A stretch of DNA of 64,000 bases from Janthinobacterium sp. 64 (GCF_002813325.1 NZ_PHUG01000001.1:4340001-4404000), one strand, 5' to 3'. Shown: positions 9,465-19,149, counted from the stretch's first letter. Notes: a model not told the origin generated them from the sequence alone. Numbers and translations: made by a program.

Positions 9465-11458
9465 CAGAAAGTAAATCCCAGAGAGAAGTGCAAACGGTAA
9501 GCGTGGACGGCGTGGCCATACGCCACGTCGACATTGATGGGGCCGACGGGGCTCTTGTAGCGCCCGCCCAGGCCATAGCCCGATTTCGGCGTCATGGCCG
9601 CTTTGACGGTGTCGGCCGCGTTGCCGGCGTCATAGAAGGCGGCAATGGCCCACTTCGGCTTGAACCAGTACTGGTATTCGGCGCTGCCGGTGAGCATGTA
9701 GCGTCCGCCGATGGTGGCATCGCCTTCCTTGACGCCCAGTTCCTGGTAGGCATAGCCGCGCACCGACTGGTCGCCGCCCGCGCGGAACAGGTAGACGGCC
9801 GGCACGCCGCGTTTTTCCTTCGAACCGAGCGCGCCCATTTCGCCGCGCACGATCAGCTCGCCCTTTTCACCGAGCGGGCGGTAATACACGGCCTTGCCGG
9901 CCACGCGCACGAAGCGTTCGTCCGTCAGTACGGGCAGCAGGGCGCCGCCCACCTGGGCATTGATGACATAGCCCCTGGTGGGAAACAGCAGGCTGTCGAG
10001 GCTGCGCTTGGTGATGGCATAGGTCAGGGGCAAGCTCTTGCTGCGCGTCTGTTCCAGGCCCACGACGGTCTTGTCTTCGCTGAGGAACTCGAACGTCAGG
10101 CTGCGTTCGAGGTTGGTGCCGCCCCAGTTGCGCTTGGCCGAGATGGTGGTGACGGCCGTGATTTCATTGGAAATATCGCTGCGCTCAAACGAAGCGCCGG
10201 CGCTGTCGTTGTAGCCGCGCTCAGTGGTGGGGAAATAAAAATTGGCGTGCGCCGCCTGTTTCTTCGTTTCCATGGTGATCGCGCTCTTGAAGCGCGTGCC
10301 CCACACGTTCAGGTTGTCATAGTTGAGCTGGGCGCGGTTACCCGTGTTCGTACTGAAACCGAGACCGGCGCTGACGTTTTGCTGCTTGTTTTCCGTCACG
10401 CGCACGACCAGCGGCAGCAGTGGCGCGGGGCCGCGGTTGGCGGGCTTGGCTTCAGGGACGGCACCGGCGGCCTCGGCTTGCTGGCTTTCCTGGGCCGCTT
10501 CGATCTGCTCGCCCAGGATGCTGCTCATGTCGGCACTCACTTCCACGCTGGCAAAGTAGCCCGTGTCCTGCAGGCGCGCCTGCAACGATTGCAGCGCCGA
10601 TTCGCTGTAATAGTCGCCCGGGCGTATCTTGTCGAGGTTGCGGATGATGCTGGCATCGTAGCGCTTCAAGCCTTCGATGCGCAGCTCGCCGAAGCGCAGT
10701 TCAGGGCCGCTGTCGAGCACCACCAGCAGGGACACCTTGTGCGTTTCCGGATCGACCACGGCTTGGGTATCGACCAGCTGGGCGCGCGGGTAGCGCGTCT
10801 GTACCACTTCGCGCAGCAGCGCGCGCTTGGCCGATTCCCATTCGGCCTGGCGGAACACGCTGCCCGATTTCAGCGACCAGCTGCGCTTCAGGGCTTCCGT
10901 GTCGAAGGGCTCGGAAGCGGCCAGCGGCGGCGTGGGGTCGAAGCCGCGCAATTCCAGTTCGACCTTGTCGACGGTCGCGGGCGGGCCCGGGTCGACGTCG
11001 ACGATGACGACGGGTTTGGCGCCCGTCGTATCGACGCGCACCGTGACGACTGGCGTGTAGTAGCCGGCCGTGGCGATGAGGTTCCTGGCCTCCTCGGGCG
11101 TAGCGCGCACGAGGCGCCGCAATTGTTCGCGGTCCATGCGCGGGTTGCCGCGGAAGCGTTCCAGGTCCAGGTTTTTTTCCAGCAACTCATCGAGGTCGCC
11201 GGGCGCGTTGACCTTGACCTCGTACTGCAGCGGCGCGGGCGCCGCTTCCGTGGCGCTGGCGCTCTCTGGCGCAGCATCTTGCGTGCGTTCTTGCGGCCCT
11301 TCCTGCGCGCGGGCTTCGGCGATCGGGCATATCAAGATGACACTGCCGGCGGCCGCCAATGTCAGTTGCCCCATTACTTTTGTCACTACTTGTGCCAAAA
11401 TTCGTGGTCGTATCGCCTTGCCGGCAGCCGTATGCCGTATGGGTCGTGCAGAAAACAT
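9464..11458 (-). CDS. tamA: Autotransporter assembly complex outer-membrane protein TamA (Omp85 family)
   Basis: The 664-residue protein has a signal peptide ending near residue 50 (ARA-Q), a linker rich in Ala/Glu, POTRA domains at about residues 70-310 and a C-terminal 16-strand Omp85 barrel from about 330 to the terminal FSLGFTF, which ends in Phe as expected for Bam-dependent barrels. An RAGGDQSVRGY motif, typical of the Omp85 lid-lock region, is present at about residue 560. I chose the ATG at 11458 because GGAG stands five bases upstream and the signal peptide follows. It is the first gene of a tamA-tamB operon and is divergent from queC. Confidence 0.93.
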   Translation of the reverse strand: MFSARPIRHTAAGKAIRPRILAQVVTKVMGQLTLAAAGSVILICPIAEARAQEGPQERTQDAAPESASATEAAPAPLQYEVKVNAPGDLDELLEKNLDLERFRGNPRMDREQLRRLVRATPEEARNLIATAGYYTPVVTVRVDTTGAKPVVIVDVDPGPPATVDKVELELRGFDPTPPLAASEPFDTEALKRSWSLKSGSVFRQAEWESAKRALLREVVQTRYPRAQLVDTQAVVDPETHKVSLLVVLDSGPELRFGELRIEGLKRYDASIIRNLDKIRPGDYYSESALQSLQARLQDTGYFASVEVSADMSSILGEQIEAAQESQQAEAAGAVPEAKPANRGPAPLLPLVVRVTENKQQNVSAGLGFSTNTGNRAQLNYDNLNVWGTRFKSAITMETKKQAAHANFYFPTTERGYNDSAGASFERSDISNEITAVTTISAKRNWGGTNLERSLTFEFLSEDKTVVGLEQTRSKSLPLTYAITKRSLDSLLFPTRGYVINAQVGGALLPVLTDERFVRVAGKAVYYRPLGEKGELIVRGEMGALGSKEKRGVPAVYLFRAGGDQSVRGYAYQELGVKEGDATIGGRYMLTGSAEYQYWFKPKWAIAAFYDAGNAADTVKAAMTPKSGYGLGGRYKSPVGPINVDVAYGHAVHAYRLHFSLGFTF

Positions 11459-11597
11459 GGTGCTCCAGATGAGTAAATGCTGACTGCATGTTACCGGAAT
11501 AGGTAAACTGATGGCGGACGAATAAGTATTTTTTGCCCGGGGAGTCACGTTTCCCCGCGCACGATTGCAACAGAGTAAAACTGAAAAGAAAGAAATT

Positions 11598-12323
11598 ATG
11601 CTAGCAACGGACTCCGCACTGGTGCTCTTTAGCGGTGGACAAGATTCCACCACCTGCCTGGCCTGGGCCCTCAAGCACTATAACCGTGTCGAAACCATCG
11701 GCTTTGACTATGGACAGCGCCATGCGATCGAGCTGACCGTGCGTCCTGGCGTGCTCGAACAGATGCGCCAGCAATCGCCCGAGTGGGACCGCCGCCTGGG
11801 CCAGGATCACATGATCGACCTGTCATTGATTGCCGCCATTTCCGATACGGCCATGACGCAGAACGTCGAGATCGTCATGCAGGAAAACGGCTTGCCCAAC
11901 ACTTTTGTTCCTGGCCGCAACTTGCTGTTCATGACGGTGGCTGCCACCGTGGCGTATCGCCGCGGCTTGACGGTGCTGGTGGGCGGCATGTGCGAGACGG
12001 ATTTTTCCGGCTACCCGGATTGCCGCGACGATACGATGAAGGCCCTGCAAGTGGCGCTGAACCTGGGCATGAATACGCGATTGAAACTGGAAACGCCGCT
12101 GATGTGGCTGGACAAGGCGCAAAGCTGGGACCTGGCGCAAGACCTGGGCGGCCAGCCGCTGGTCGACCTGATCCGCAGCGGCACGCACACGTGCTACCTG
12201 GGTGAACGTGGCGAGCTGCACGACTGGGGCTATGGCTGCGGCACTTGTCCCGCCTGCGCCCTGCGCGCGAACGGCTACCAGCACTACGCGGCGCGCAAGG
12301 CTGCAAAGCAGGCTGCCAACTAA
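11598..12323 (+). CDS. queC: 7-cyano-7-deazaguanine synthase QueC
   Basis: QueC is the ATP-dependent enzyme that converts 7-carboxy-7-deazaguanine to preQ0 in queuosine biosynthesis. The 241-residue product carries the PP-loop SGGQDST at residues 12-18 and the zinc ligands Cys199, Cys214, Cys217 and Cys220 in the C-terminal YGCGTCPAC region. The ATG at 11598 places the PP-loop at the family's usual distance from the N-terminus; an upstream in-frame start at 11565 would add 11 unusual residues. The other queuosine genes (queD, queE) are not in the window. A six-base-pair hairpin (CGGGGA/TCCCCG, 11538-11557) lies in the leader, but it does not fit a preQ1 riboswitch. Confidence 0.95.
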   Translation: MLATDSALVLFSGGQDSTTCLAWALKHYNRVETIGFDYGQRHAIELTVRPGVLEQMRQQSPEWDRRLGQDHMIDLSLIAAISDTAMTQNVEIVMQENGLPNTFVPGRNLLFMTVAATVAYRRGLTVLVGGMCETDFSGYPDCRDDTMKALQVALNLGMNTRLKLETPLMWLDKAQSWDLAQDLGGQPLVDLIRSGTHTCYLGERGELHDWGYGCGTCPACALRANGYQHYAARKAAKQAAN

Positions 12324-12401
12324 ACAGGTTGCGCCGTTTCTTCAAGCGGCGCGGCAGGGGGACAAGCCATGCTGTGGTTTTTGCCACAGGAGAACCTTGC
12401 C

Positions 12402-13307
12402 ATGAAATCCCTCTTTGCCGCGCTGTACGGCCCCGTGTTCTGGGCCGGCTTCATCGGCGCCGCCGCCTGCCTGATTGCGGTTGCTCACTACTCCCTCTGG
12501 GTCTTGCCGCCCTTGCTGCTGCTGGCCCTGCTCACATCCTTTCTTGCTGAACGCTATCTGCCATACGATGGCGCGTGGAACCATGCGCACGGCGACGGCT
12601 GGCGCGACGCGTTGCATGCGCTCGTCAATGAAGCGCTGTACCTGCTGGGCCTGGCTGCTTTTCCCCTGCTGGCCGGACACCTGGCGCTGGGGGACTTCTG
12701 GCCAGTCCAGCTGCCATTCTGGGGGCAACTGCTGCTGGCGATCCTGATTGCCGACTGCGGCATCACGCTCGTGCATTACCTGAGCCACCGCTATTATTTT
12801 CTGTGGAAACTGCATGCCGTGCATCACAGCGTGCAGCGCATGTATGGCTTCAACGGCTGGATGAAACATCCGCTGCATTTGCTGCTGGAAGCGGCGGGCG
12901 GCATGCTGCCCTTGCTGCTGCTGGGCATACCGGAGCATGTCATGGCCGTGCTGGCGTTTGCCGTGGCGGTCCAGCTGTTGCTGCAGCATGCGAATGTCGA
13001 CATGCGCATGGGGCCGCTGCGCCACGTATTCGCCTGGGCGCCCTTGCACCGTTTCCACCACATGAAGTACGGCACGGCCGGCGACGTGAATTTCGGCCTG
13101 TTCTTGACGTGCTGGGACCGCCTTCTGGGCACCTGCTTCGACGCGCCGGACTATCGCATGCGGGGTGAAGACCTGGGCATCGGCAGCCGTCCCGATTATC
13201 CCGTGGCCTACCTGCCGCAATTGATCGAACCATTCCGCGCGGAAGAGGGCGTGCGCGCGCCCGAGCTGCCGGCCGGTTTGCGCCAGGGTCTCAGTCGAGC
13301 AGCGTGA
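12402..13307 (+). CDS. Sterol desaturase / fatty acid hydroxylase family membrane protein
   Basis: This 301-residue integral membrane di-iron oxygenase has the family's histidine clusters: HYLSHR, HAVHHSV and HRFHHMK, with an isolated HANVD between them. These ligands bind two irons and support O2-dependent hydroxylation or desaturation of a lipid; the substrate cannot be told from sequence. About five hydrophobic segments are visible before and between the clusters. The ATG at 12402 has AGGAG eight bases upstream. The 3' end overlaps the end of the convergent AraC regulator gene by 17 bases. It may be co-transcribed with queC (78-bp gap), without a functional link that I know of. Confidence 0.85.
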   Translation: MKSLFAALYGPVFWAGFIGAAACLIAVAHYSLWVLPPLLLLALLTSFLAERYLPYDGAWNHAHGDGWRDALHALVNEALYLLGLAAFPLLAGHLALGDFWPVQLPFWGQLLLAILIADCGITLVHYLSHRYYFLWKLHAVHHSVQRMYGFNGWMKHPLHLLLEAAGGMLPLLLLGIPEHVMAVLAFAVAVQLLLQHANVDMRMGPLRHVFAWAPLHRFHHMKYGTAGDVNFGLFLTCWDRLLGTCFDAPDYRMRGEDLGIGSRPDYPVAYLPQLIEPFRAEEGVRAPELPAGLRQGLSRAA

Positions 13308-14028
13308 CCTGCAACTGGCGCAAGCTGCGGTCGGCGCGCACGCCGAACAGGCTGCGCATGGTGCGCGAAAAATGCGCGGCATCGGCAAAACCGGCGCCGT
13401 GGGCGGCGTCCGTCAATGTACCGCCAAGCAAGATGAAACGGATGGCCAGGCGCAAGCGGCGCCACAGCACCAGGCGCCGCACGGGCAGGCCCAGCTGGGC
13501 GCTGAACAGGCGCTCCAGCTGGCTCAGCGACAAATGCGCCGCCTCGGCCACGGCGGCCGCGCTGACTTTGCCCGACAGCAGCGCGTCGACCTGGTCCAGC
13601 GCGCGCTGCACGCGCACGTCGGCGAGGATTTCCCTCGGTTGTGCCTGCAGCGCGGCGGCCAGGCTGTCGAGGCTGGGCACGCCTGCGCTGCTGGCGGCCG
13701 CCAGCAAGGCCGCGCCACTCAGGCGCTGCGGTTCCGCATAGATGGTCAGCATGGGGGCTGGCGCGCTCAGGATGGCGTGCGGGCGCAGGCTGTCGATCAG
13801 CAAGTGCCGCGCCGTGTGGACGATGCCGTCGAGCTCTGCCGTGAAGGGCGCCCCGGTGCTCAGCATCAGCTGGTGCGCATAATGGGCGTGGCTGTCCGTG
13901 GCGCCCGCTGCGCCATGCAAGATGGCAAAGTCGGGCGCCAGCCATAGTGTTCCCTGCCAGCTGTCCTGCTGCAAACGAGACTCCTGCGTGATGGTTTCCA
14001 ATGCATCGAATTTTCCCGACGTAGACAT
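13291..14028 (-). CDS. AraC-family transcriptional regulator
   Basis: The C-terminal 90 residues contain the two helix-turn-helix motifs of AraC/XylS proteins (AVAEAAHLSLSQLERLFSAQ and the second around DAAHGAGFADAAHFSRTMR). The N-terminal part looks like a cupin-type sensing domain with HAHYAHQL. The ligand is unknown. I prefer the ATG at 14028 (245 residues) over an in-frame start at 14112, although neither has a clear Shine-Dalgarno sequence. The gene converges on the fatty acid hydroxylase gene with a 17-base overlap and is divergent from the diguanylate cyclase gene. Confidence 0.85.
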   Translation of the reverse strand: MSTSGKFDALETITQESRLQQDSWQGTLWLAPDFAILHGAAGATDSHAHYAHQLMLSTGAPFTAELDGIVHTARHLLIDSLRPHAILSAPAPMLTIYAEPQRLSGAALLAAASSAGVPSLDSLAAALQAQPREILADVRVQRALDQVDALLSGKVSAAAVAEAAHLSLSQLERLFSAQLGLPVRRLVLWRRLRLAIRFILLGGTLTDAAHGAGFADAAHFSRTMRSLFGVRADRSLRQLQVTLLD

Positions 14029-14200
14029 TATTGCATTTGCGAAATTTGTGATTTTTTTAATACAATATTCAGCATTGCAAGGGCGCCCGCTGTAACGTAC
14101 TATCATTCTCATCGACTACCGATGGTAATCGTGCAGCCCGCTGCCAGCCATGCTGCTGGCCGTGTAGCGGTTTGATGTCCGTTCTGCTTGTCCGCCTGCC

Positions 14201-17200
14201 ATGCCTACACGCGCGTCTACGTCGTGGTTTGCTCGATCAGTGTCGCACTGGGTGGGGCCGCGCGTGCTGGCTGCGCTGGTGCTGGCGCTGTGCCTGGGGC
14301 TGACGTATGGTGCCTGGCGCAATGCCCACGACGCCAGTGAACAGCAGGTGCAGGCCGATTTTGACTTTCGCGTGCGCGAACTGGTGGGCAATATCGTCGT
14401 GCGCATGCAGACCTACATCCAGGTGCTGCACGGCGTGCAGGGACTGTATGCCAGTTCGCAGGACGTCACGCGCGGCGAATTCCATGCCTATCTGGCGGTG
14501 CAGCAGGTGCACCGGCATTTTCCTGGCATCCACGGCATCGGCTACCTGCCGTTGTTGCCCGGTGCCGGGCTGGCGCGGCACGAAGCGAGCGTGCGCGCGG
14601 AGGGCTATCCCGGCTATGCCGTGCGTCCGCCGGGCCAGCGCGCCTGGCATGCGCCCATCACGTATCTGGAACCTTTAAGCGAAAGCAACCTGCTGGCGTT
14701 CGGCTATGACATCTGGTCCGAACCCGTGCGCCGCGCCGCGCTCGAACAGGCGCGCGACACGGGGCAAGCGGCCATGACGGGCAAGATCCAGCTGGTGCAA
14801 GATGGCGGCAGCGCTCAGACGCATGGCTTCCTGGTCGTGCTGCCCGTGTATGGCAATGGCTTGCCGCATGGTAGCGTGGCGCAGCGCCGCGCCGCCTTGC
14901 GCGCCTGGGTGTTTGCGCCGTTCCGCATGGCCGACCTGATGGCGGGCGTGGGCGGCGAGGGGGCGCGCGAGCTGGACCTGGCAATCTATGATGGGGCACG
15001 ACAGGCTGAGGCGGCGCTGATGTATGACAGCTTGCCGGACATGCTGGCGGAGGCCGGGTCGGACAGCCTGGTGTCGCAGCAGGCGGTCAGCATCGCCGGC
15101 CATGTCTGGACCTTGCGCGTGCGCGCCATGCCGGGCTTCGATGGAGAACTGCTGGCGCGGCCCCGCCTGGTGGCCTGGACCGGCTTGCTGGCCAGCATCG
15201 TGCTGGCGCTGGCGGCCTGGCTGCTGGCGGCGAGCCGCACCCGCGCCCAGGCGGCGCTGGCGCGTTCGAGCCAGTTGACGGACCAGCTCGAACAGGGCCA
15301 GGCCAGCGTGCTGGCGATGGCCGAGGCGGCGCAGCGCAGCCAGGCCATGCTGCGCAGCATCCTCGATTCGACCATCGACGGCATTTTGGTCGACAACATC
15401 GCAGGCCGCATCTTCACTTCGAACCGGCGCTTCCGCGACCTGTGGCAAGTGCCCGACGCGCTCGACTGGCAAGCGGACGGCGCGGCACTGGTACGCCATA
15501 TGGAAAGCCAGCTGGAGCAGGCGGCGCCTTTCCTGGGAGCACGCGCCCACGCGCCGCACGGCCACCGCGAGCGGCGCGACGTGCTGCACCTGCGCGATGG
15601 ACGGGTGGTCGAGCAATACGTGCGCAGCATGCAGCTGGGCAATGAACAGGCGCGCTTGTGGACCTTCCGCGACATCAGCGAGCGCAGCCAGATGGAACGG
15701 CGCGAGCACACGCGGCGGCAAGTGCTGGAAATGCTGGCCACGGGCGCGCCGCTGGAGCGGGTGCTGGAAAGCGTGGTGCTGAGCGTGCAAGCCGACCATC
15801 CCGCCATGCTGTGCAGTATCTTGTTGCTCGATGAAAATCGCCACCGCCTGGTGCTGGGCGCGGCGCCGAGCTTGCCCGCGTTTTTCAACCTGTCCAGCCA
15901 TGGCCATGACCTCGACACCCTGCAGGGCGTGCATGGCATCGCCGCGCAAGCGCTGCGCGACGGCCAGCGCGTGATCGTGGGCGACCTGCATGCCGCTGCC
16001 GATGTGCCAGAGACGATGGAACTGGCGTGGCGGGCCCAGCTGCAATCGTGCTGGGCCGAGCCCGTGCGTGGCGGCTCGGGCAAGTTGCTCGGTGTGCTGA
16101 TGGCGTATCACCGCCAGCCGACGTTACCGGGCGCGGCGCATCTGGCGCGGCTGAGCGAGGCGGCGCACCTGGCCGGCATGGCCATCGAACAGGCGCAGGT
16201 GGCGCTGGCCCTGCGCGCCGGCGAAGCGCGTTTCCGCAGCCTGTACGACCATGCGCCCGTGGCCCTGTGGGAACAGGACTGGTCGGCCGTGCGCGCCGCG
16301 CTCGATGCGCTCAAACAGGCGGGCGTGCGCGACCTGGGCGCCCACTTCCAGGCCAATCCGGACGCGCTGCAGCGGCTGGCGGGACTGGTGCGCATCATCG
16401 ATGCGAACGGCGCCGCGCTGGCGCAGGTGCGCGCCAACGAGGGCGACCAGCGCCGCGGCGCGCTGGGCCTGGCGCAGAATTTCGATGCCAGCGCCTTGCC
16501 CCGTTTCGGCGATGCGCTGCTGGCGCTGGCTGGCGGCGCCCACCTGTACGAATGCGAGAGCAGCTTCTTGCGTCTCGATGGCGCGGCGCGGCAAAATGAG
16601 CTGAGCTTGCTGGTGATGCCCGGCCATGCCGACAGCCTGGACTTCGTCATGGTGTCCTCGCTCGATATCACGGAGCGCAAGCGCATGAACGCGGAATTGC
16701 TGCAACTGGCCACCACCGATTTTTTGACGGGCTTGCCGAACCGGCGCCATTTCATGGCGGCACTGGAAAACGAGCATGCACGGTTGCAGCGTGAACTGGC
16801 CAGCTGCGCCAGCGTGCTGATGCTCGATATCGATCACTTCAAGCGCGTCAACGACGAGTATGGCCACGCCGTGGGCGATACCGTACTGCGCCACCTGGGC
16901 GCGCTGATGTGCCAGGCGCTGCGCAAGGTCGACGTGCCGGGCAGGGTGGGCGGCGAAGAATTCGCCATCTTGCTACCGGGCACCGACCTGGCGGCGGCCG
17001 CCGTGTTTGCGGAGCGCTTGCGCCGGCGCGTGGCGGAAAGTTCGCTGACCACCGATGGCGGCCTCCTGATCACCATCACGGTGAGCATCGGCATGGCCGC
17101 CATGGCCGGCACCGATGCCGATTGCGACGCCGTGCTGGCGCGCGCCGACGAGGCGCTGTACCGGGCCAAGCGTGGCGGACGCAACCGCATCGAACAGAAT

Positions 17201-17245
17201 GATGGCGGCAGCGACGGCGTGCTCAGCAAGTTCATGGCGCAGTGA
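14201..17245 (+). CDS. Membrane-bound diguanylate cyclase (CHASE-PAS-GAF-GGDEF)
   Basis: The 1014-residue protein has a membrane segment near residues 20-40, a periplasmic CHASE sensor at about 75-300, a second membrane segment near 327-348, a coiled coil, a PAS domain (about 385-490), a GAF domain (about 515-670), a further PAS-like region and a C-terminal GGDEF domain. The active-site signature is GGEEF at 917-921, and the inhibitory RxxD site (Arg908-Asp911) stands exactly five residues before it. It should therefore make c-di-GMP from GTP and be product-inhibited. It forms a single-gene unit; its stop is immediately followed by the stop of the convergent gene. Confidence 0.92.
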   Translation: MPTRASTSWFARSVSHWVGPRVLAALVLALCLGLTYGAWRNAHDASEQQVQADFDFRVRELVGNIVVRMQTYIQVLHGVQGLYASSQDVTRGEFHAYLAVQQVHRHFPGIHGIGYLPLLPGAGLARHEASVRAEGYPGYAVRPPGQRAWHAPITYLEPLSESNLLAFGYDIWSEPVRRAALEQARDTGQAAMTGKIQLVQDGGSAQTHGFLVVLPVYGNGLPHGSVAQRRAALRAWVFAPFRMADLMAGVGGEGARELDLAIYDGARQAEAALMYDSLPDMLAEAGSDSLVSQQAVSIAGHVWTLRVRAMPGFDGELLARPRLVAWTGLLASIVLALAAWLLAASRTRAQAALARSSQLTDQLEQGQASVLAMAEAAQRSQAMLRSILDSTIDGILVDNIAGRIFTSNRRFRDLWQVPDALDWQADGAALVRHMESQLEQAAPFLGARAHAPHGHRERRDVLHLRDGRVVEQYVRSMQLGNEQARLWTFRDISERSQMERREHTRRQVLEMLATGAPLERVLESVVLSVQADHPAMLCSILLLDENRHRLVLGAAPSLPAFFNLSSHGHDLDTLQGVHGIAAQALRDGQRVIVGDLHAAADVPETMELAWRAQLQSCWAEPVRGGSGKLLGVLMAYHRQPTLPGAAHLARLSEAAHLAGMAIEQAQVALALRAGEARFRSLYDHAPVALWEQDWSAVRAALDALKQAGVRDLGAHFQANPDALQRLAGLVRIIDANGAALAQVRANEGDQRRGALGLAQNFDASALPRFGDALLALAGGAHLYECESSFLRLDGAARQNELSLLVMPGHADSLDFVMVSSLDITERKRMNAELLQLATTDFLTGLPNRRHFMAALENEHARLQRELASCASVLMLDIDHFKRVNDEYGHAVGDTVLRHLGALMCQALRKVDVPGRVGGEEFAILLPGTDLAAAAVFAERLRRRVAESSLTTDGGLLITITVSIGMAAMAGTDADCDAVLARADEALYRAKRGGRNRIEQNDGGSDGVLSKFMAQ

Positions 17246-17620
17246 TTACAGGCTGTGCTGGTGTGCTTGTGCCTGCTTTTGCTTGCGGCTGACGATCAGC
17301 CAGACGATGGCGACGGGAATCAACAGGGGCAGCAGCACGGGCGTGCTCAGCGCCAGCACCAGTACCACGCCGAGTGCCAGCACGGCGATCAGCACCACGC
17401 CCACTCCCGCCAGCACCACGCCCGTGACGACGGCGGCGCACACCAGCGCAATGGCGGCGACGAGCAAACCGCCACCGGCAAACACCAGGCCGAACAGCCA
17501 TTCCAGCGGACCGTCGACATCGTCGCCGTTGAACTGCATGTGCATGTCGCTGCCGCCGACCTTGTCGAGGAACAGGCAGGCCAGCATGACGATGAGGACG
17601 AAAGTGAGTATTTTTTTCAT
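17246..17620 (-). CDS. Small inner-membrane protein of unknown function, 124 aa
   Basis: The product has an N-terminal hydrophobic helix (residues 3-18), a short hydrophilic stretch with an acidic core (NGDDVDGPLEW) and then two or three very hydrophobic Val/Leu/Gly/Ala-rich helices from about residue 45 to 110, ending in a basic KQKQAQAHQH tail. No family is recognised. The ATG at 17620 has GAGG seven bases upstream, which decides it against longer in-frame starts. It is back-to-back with the diguanylate cyclase gene, the two stops touching. Confidence 0.65.
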   Translation of the reverse strand: MKKILTFVLIVMLACLFLDKVGGSDMHMQFNGDDVDGPLEWLFGLVFAGGGLLVAAIALVCAAVVTGVVLAGVGVVLIAVLALGVVLVLALSTPVLLPLLIPVAIVWLIVSRKQKQAQAHQHSL

Positions 17621-17775
17621 GGTAAGCCTCGGTGTGTGGGTGATCGGGGATGGCATGCTCACACTGTAGGGGCACGCCGGGCTGGCCGCCAGCAGCGTGC
17701 GACAGGCCGTCATTTTCACGGTATGGGAGGTCTGTACGGGCAGAAAACGCTGAATCTGGAACAAGATTTCTTTTC

Positions 17776-17803
17776 TTGTAATACGCGCAAGCCGTCCTAT
17801 ACT
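17776..17803 (+). promoter_or_regulatory. Sigma70-type promoter of the 78-aa small gene
   Basis: TTGTAA at 17776-17781 and TATACT at 17798-17803 are separated by 16 bp. The distance to the ATG at 17833 leaves a leader of about 22 bases containing a near-perfect Shine-Dalgarno sequence. Confidence 0.6.
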
Positions 17804-17832
17804 GAACACCTCAGTCTCGCAAGGAGGGCAAC

Positions 17833-18069
17833 ATGCTTTTGTTTGCAGATACCGGGGATCAATCGCTATCCCTTTCCCACCATCAAACCACGCGCCAGCG
17901 TAGCGCCCCGCAGTCCTGCGCCGAACCCGTCGGTGCGCCAGCGGCGATACCGCCGATCATCATCAATCCCTTTAATTACCATGCGCCACTGCCAGCCATC
18001 GACCCGCGCTGGGTGCCGCCCGGTCCGCCGCTGACCTGGCCGAACCGGCCGGCCATGTCCATGTGCTGA
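17833..18069 (+). CDS. Small proline-rich protein of unknown function, 78 aa
   Basis: The frame follows a very strong ribosome binding site (AAGGAGG, 5 bases before the ATG) and a good promoter, and a perfect intrinsic terminator follows 38 bases after the stop. The product is soluble and rich in Pro, with the central PPIIINPFNYHAPLPAID and the C-terminal DPRWVPPGPPLTWPNRP. It ends in Met-Ser-Met-Cys. I do not recognise it. The complete set of expression signals makes it a real monocistronic gene despite its size. Confidence 0.65.
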   Translation: MLLFADTGDQSLSLSHHQTTRQRSAPQSCAEPVGAPAAIPPIIINPFNYHAPLPAIDPRWVPPGPPLTWPNRPAMSMC

Positions 18070-18107
18070 CGGCACCGGCGGACGGCAGCCGTCTGGCCTG
18101 GCCATGA

Positions 18108-18130
18108 AAAAGCCCGCATCGCGGGCTTTT
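18108..18130. terminator. Bidirectional intrinsic terminator
   Basis: A perfect 10-bp stem (AAAAGCCCGC at 18108-18117, GCGGGCTTTT at 18121-18130) with a 3-base loop; the arms supply the T-tract on either strand. It serves the small gene on the plus strand and the PEP-CTERM gene on the minus strand. Confidence 0.9.
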
Positions 18131-18147
18131 GCCAGTACCTGCCCGCG

Positions 18148-18783
18148 TCAGGAGGATTTGCGGCGCAGCATGAAACCCAGCAAGCCCAGGCCGGCCAGCA
18201 GCATGGCATAGGTTTCCGGTTCGGGAACGGCCGCGATGAAGGCGTGGTTATCCGTCTCGAAGGCATTCTGCGTGGAGTGGAAGGCAACCGAGGTGATCTT
18301 GCTGCCAGCGCCGGCGAAGGCATTCACGTACAGACCCACGGACTGGTTGCCGTTGGCGGCATCGCCGGCCAACGCTGCCAGTTGCATGCCCGTCAGCGTG
18401 GTCGAACTGTGGTCGGCAAAGGTGTAGGTCACGCTGTTGTACGTGTCCGGCGAACCCATGTAGAAGCCGAAATAGCTCAAGCCGCTAGTGAAGTTGGCGA
18501 TCACGGGCGAGAACTGGTCGGAAGAAGTGCCTGCCGACAAATACTTGCTGATATCGCCAGGAGGCGCAGCATGGTTGCTGTTCGTGCCGGTAAACAGCGC
18601 GCCGTCGATGTAGTTGGCGGGCAGGATGCCGCTGTTGAAATCGATCGTGGTGGCGCCTGCAACGGATGTCACCAGCCCTTCGCCGGCCAGGGCTGTGCCG
18701 CCGGCCGTAAATGTGGGGACGGCGCTGGCGCTGCCGGCGGCGGCAACGAGCGTCGCGCATGCCAGTGTGGACAAGATTCTCAT
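18148..18783 (-). CDS. PEP-CTERM sorting domain protein, 211 aa
   Basis: A signal peptide (RILSTLACATLVAAAGSASA) precedes a Thr/Ser/Gly/Asn-rich extracellular domain and the tripartite PEP-CTERM tail: VPEPETYAM, a hydrophobic LLAGLGLLGFML helix and RRKSS. Such proteins are cut and surface-attached by an exosortase (EpsH/XrtA type); no exosortase is in the window. The ATG at 18783 follows GAGGGA by seven bases. It is a single gene, bounded downstream by the terminator at 18108-18130. Confidence 0.9.
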   Translation of the reverse strand: MRILSTLACATLVAAAGSASAVPTFTAGGTALAGEGLVTSVAGATTIDFNSGILPANYIDGALFTGTNSNHAAPPGDISKYLSAGTSSDQFSPVIANFTSGLSYFGFYMGSPDTYNSVTYTFADHSSTTLTGMQLAALAGDAANGNQSVGLYVNAFAGAGSKITSVAFHSTQNAFETDNHAFIAAVPEPETYAMLLAGLGLLGFMLRRKSS

Positions 18784-19149
18784 GTTTATTCCCTCAAAGA
18801 TGTATAGGTGTACGCAGCTGTTTTGATCAGGACAGGCAGAAGTGCTTGGCGTGGCGATGCAAGGCGGCGTGCGGGGATGAGGGGCGCCGCAGGGATAAAA
18901 ATTTCTTGTGGCCAAGCATTACTAAATGCAATATTTGAAATATAAAAAACATAATTCAGATTGCAAAATAATAATAGTCGTACTTGAGCAATATCAAAGC
19001 TCGATTGCTAGAATGAAGCTACTACATTGATAGCTTGTCTTATTGCCGAGATCGACTATGGCGGGCCGCGCCTTACCTTGCGGCAAGGCGGCACGGGTGG
19101 GCGTTTTCGACTATCATGCTAGCCCCGACCTTCCATCACGAGCACCGCC
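18784..19149. other. AT-rich divergent intergenic region
   Basis: This 366-base gap carries the control regions of the PEP-CTERM gene (leftward) and the 169-aa gene (rightward). Positions 18890-19060 are markedly AT-rich compared with the flanks. An inverted pair TGCTTGGC (18843-18850) and GCCAAGCA (18911-18918) is visible. I see no open frame or RNA gene in it. Confidence 0.5.

Noticed and set aside
11459..11597. preQ1 riboswitch in front of queC
   Set aside because: Only a six-base-pair hairpin is present; the loop and A-rich tail patterns of preQ1 riboswitches are missing.
18843..18918. Inverted pair TGCTTGGC...GCCAAGCA as an operator
   Set aside because: Arms of eight bases separated by 60 bases are too far apart and too short to argue for a binding site on their own.
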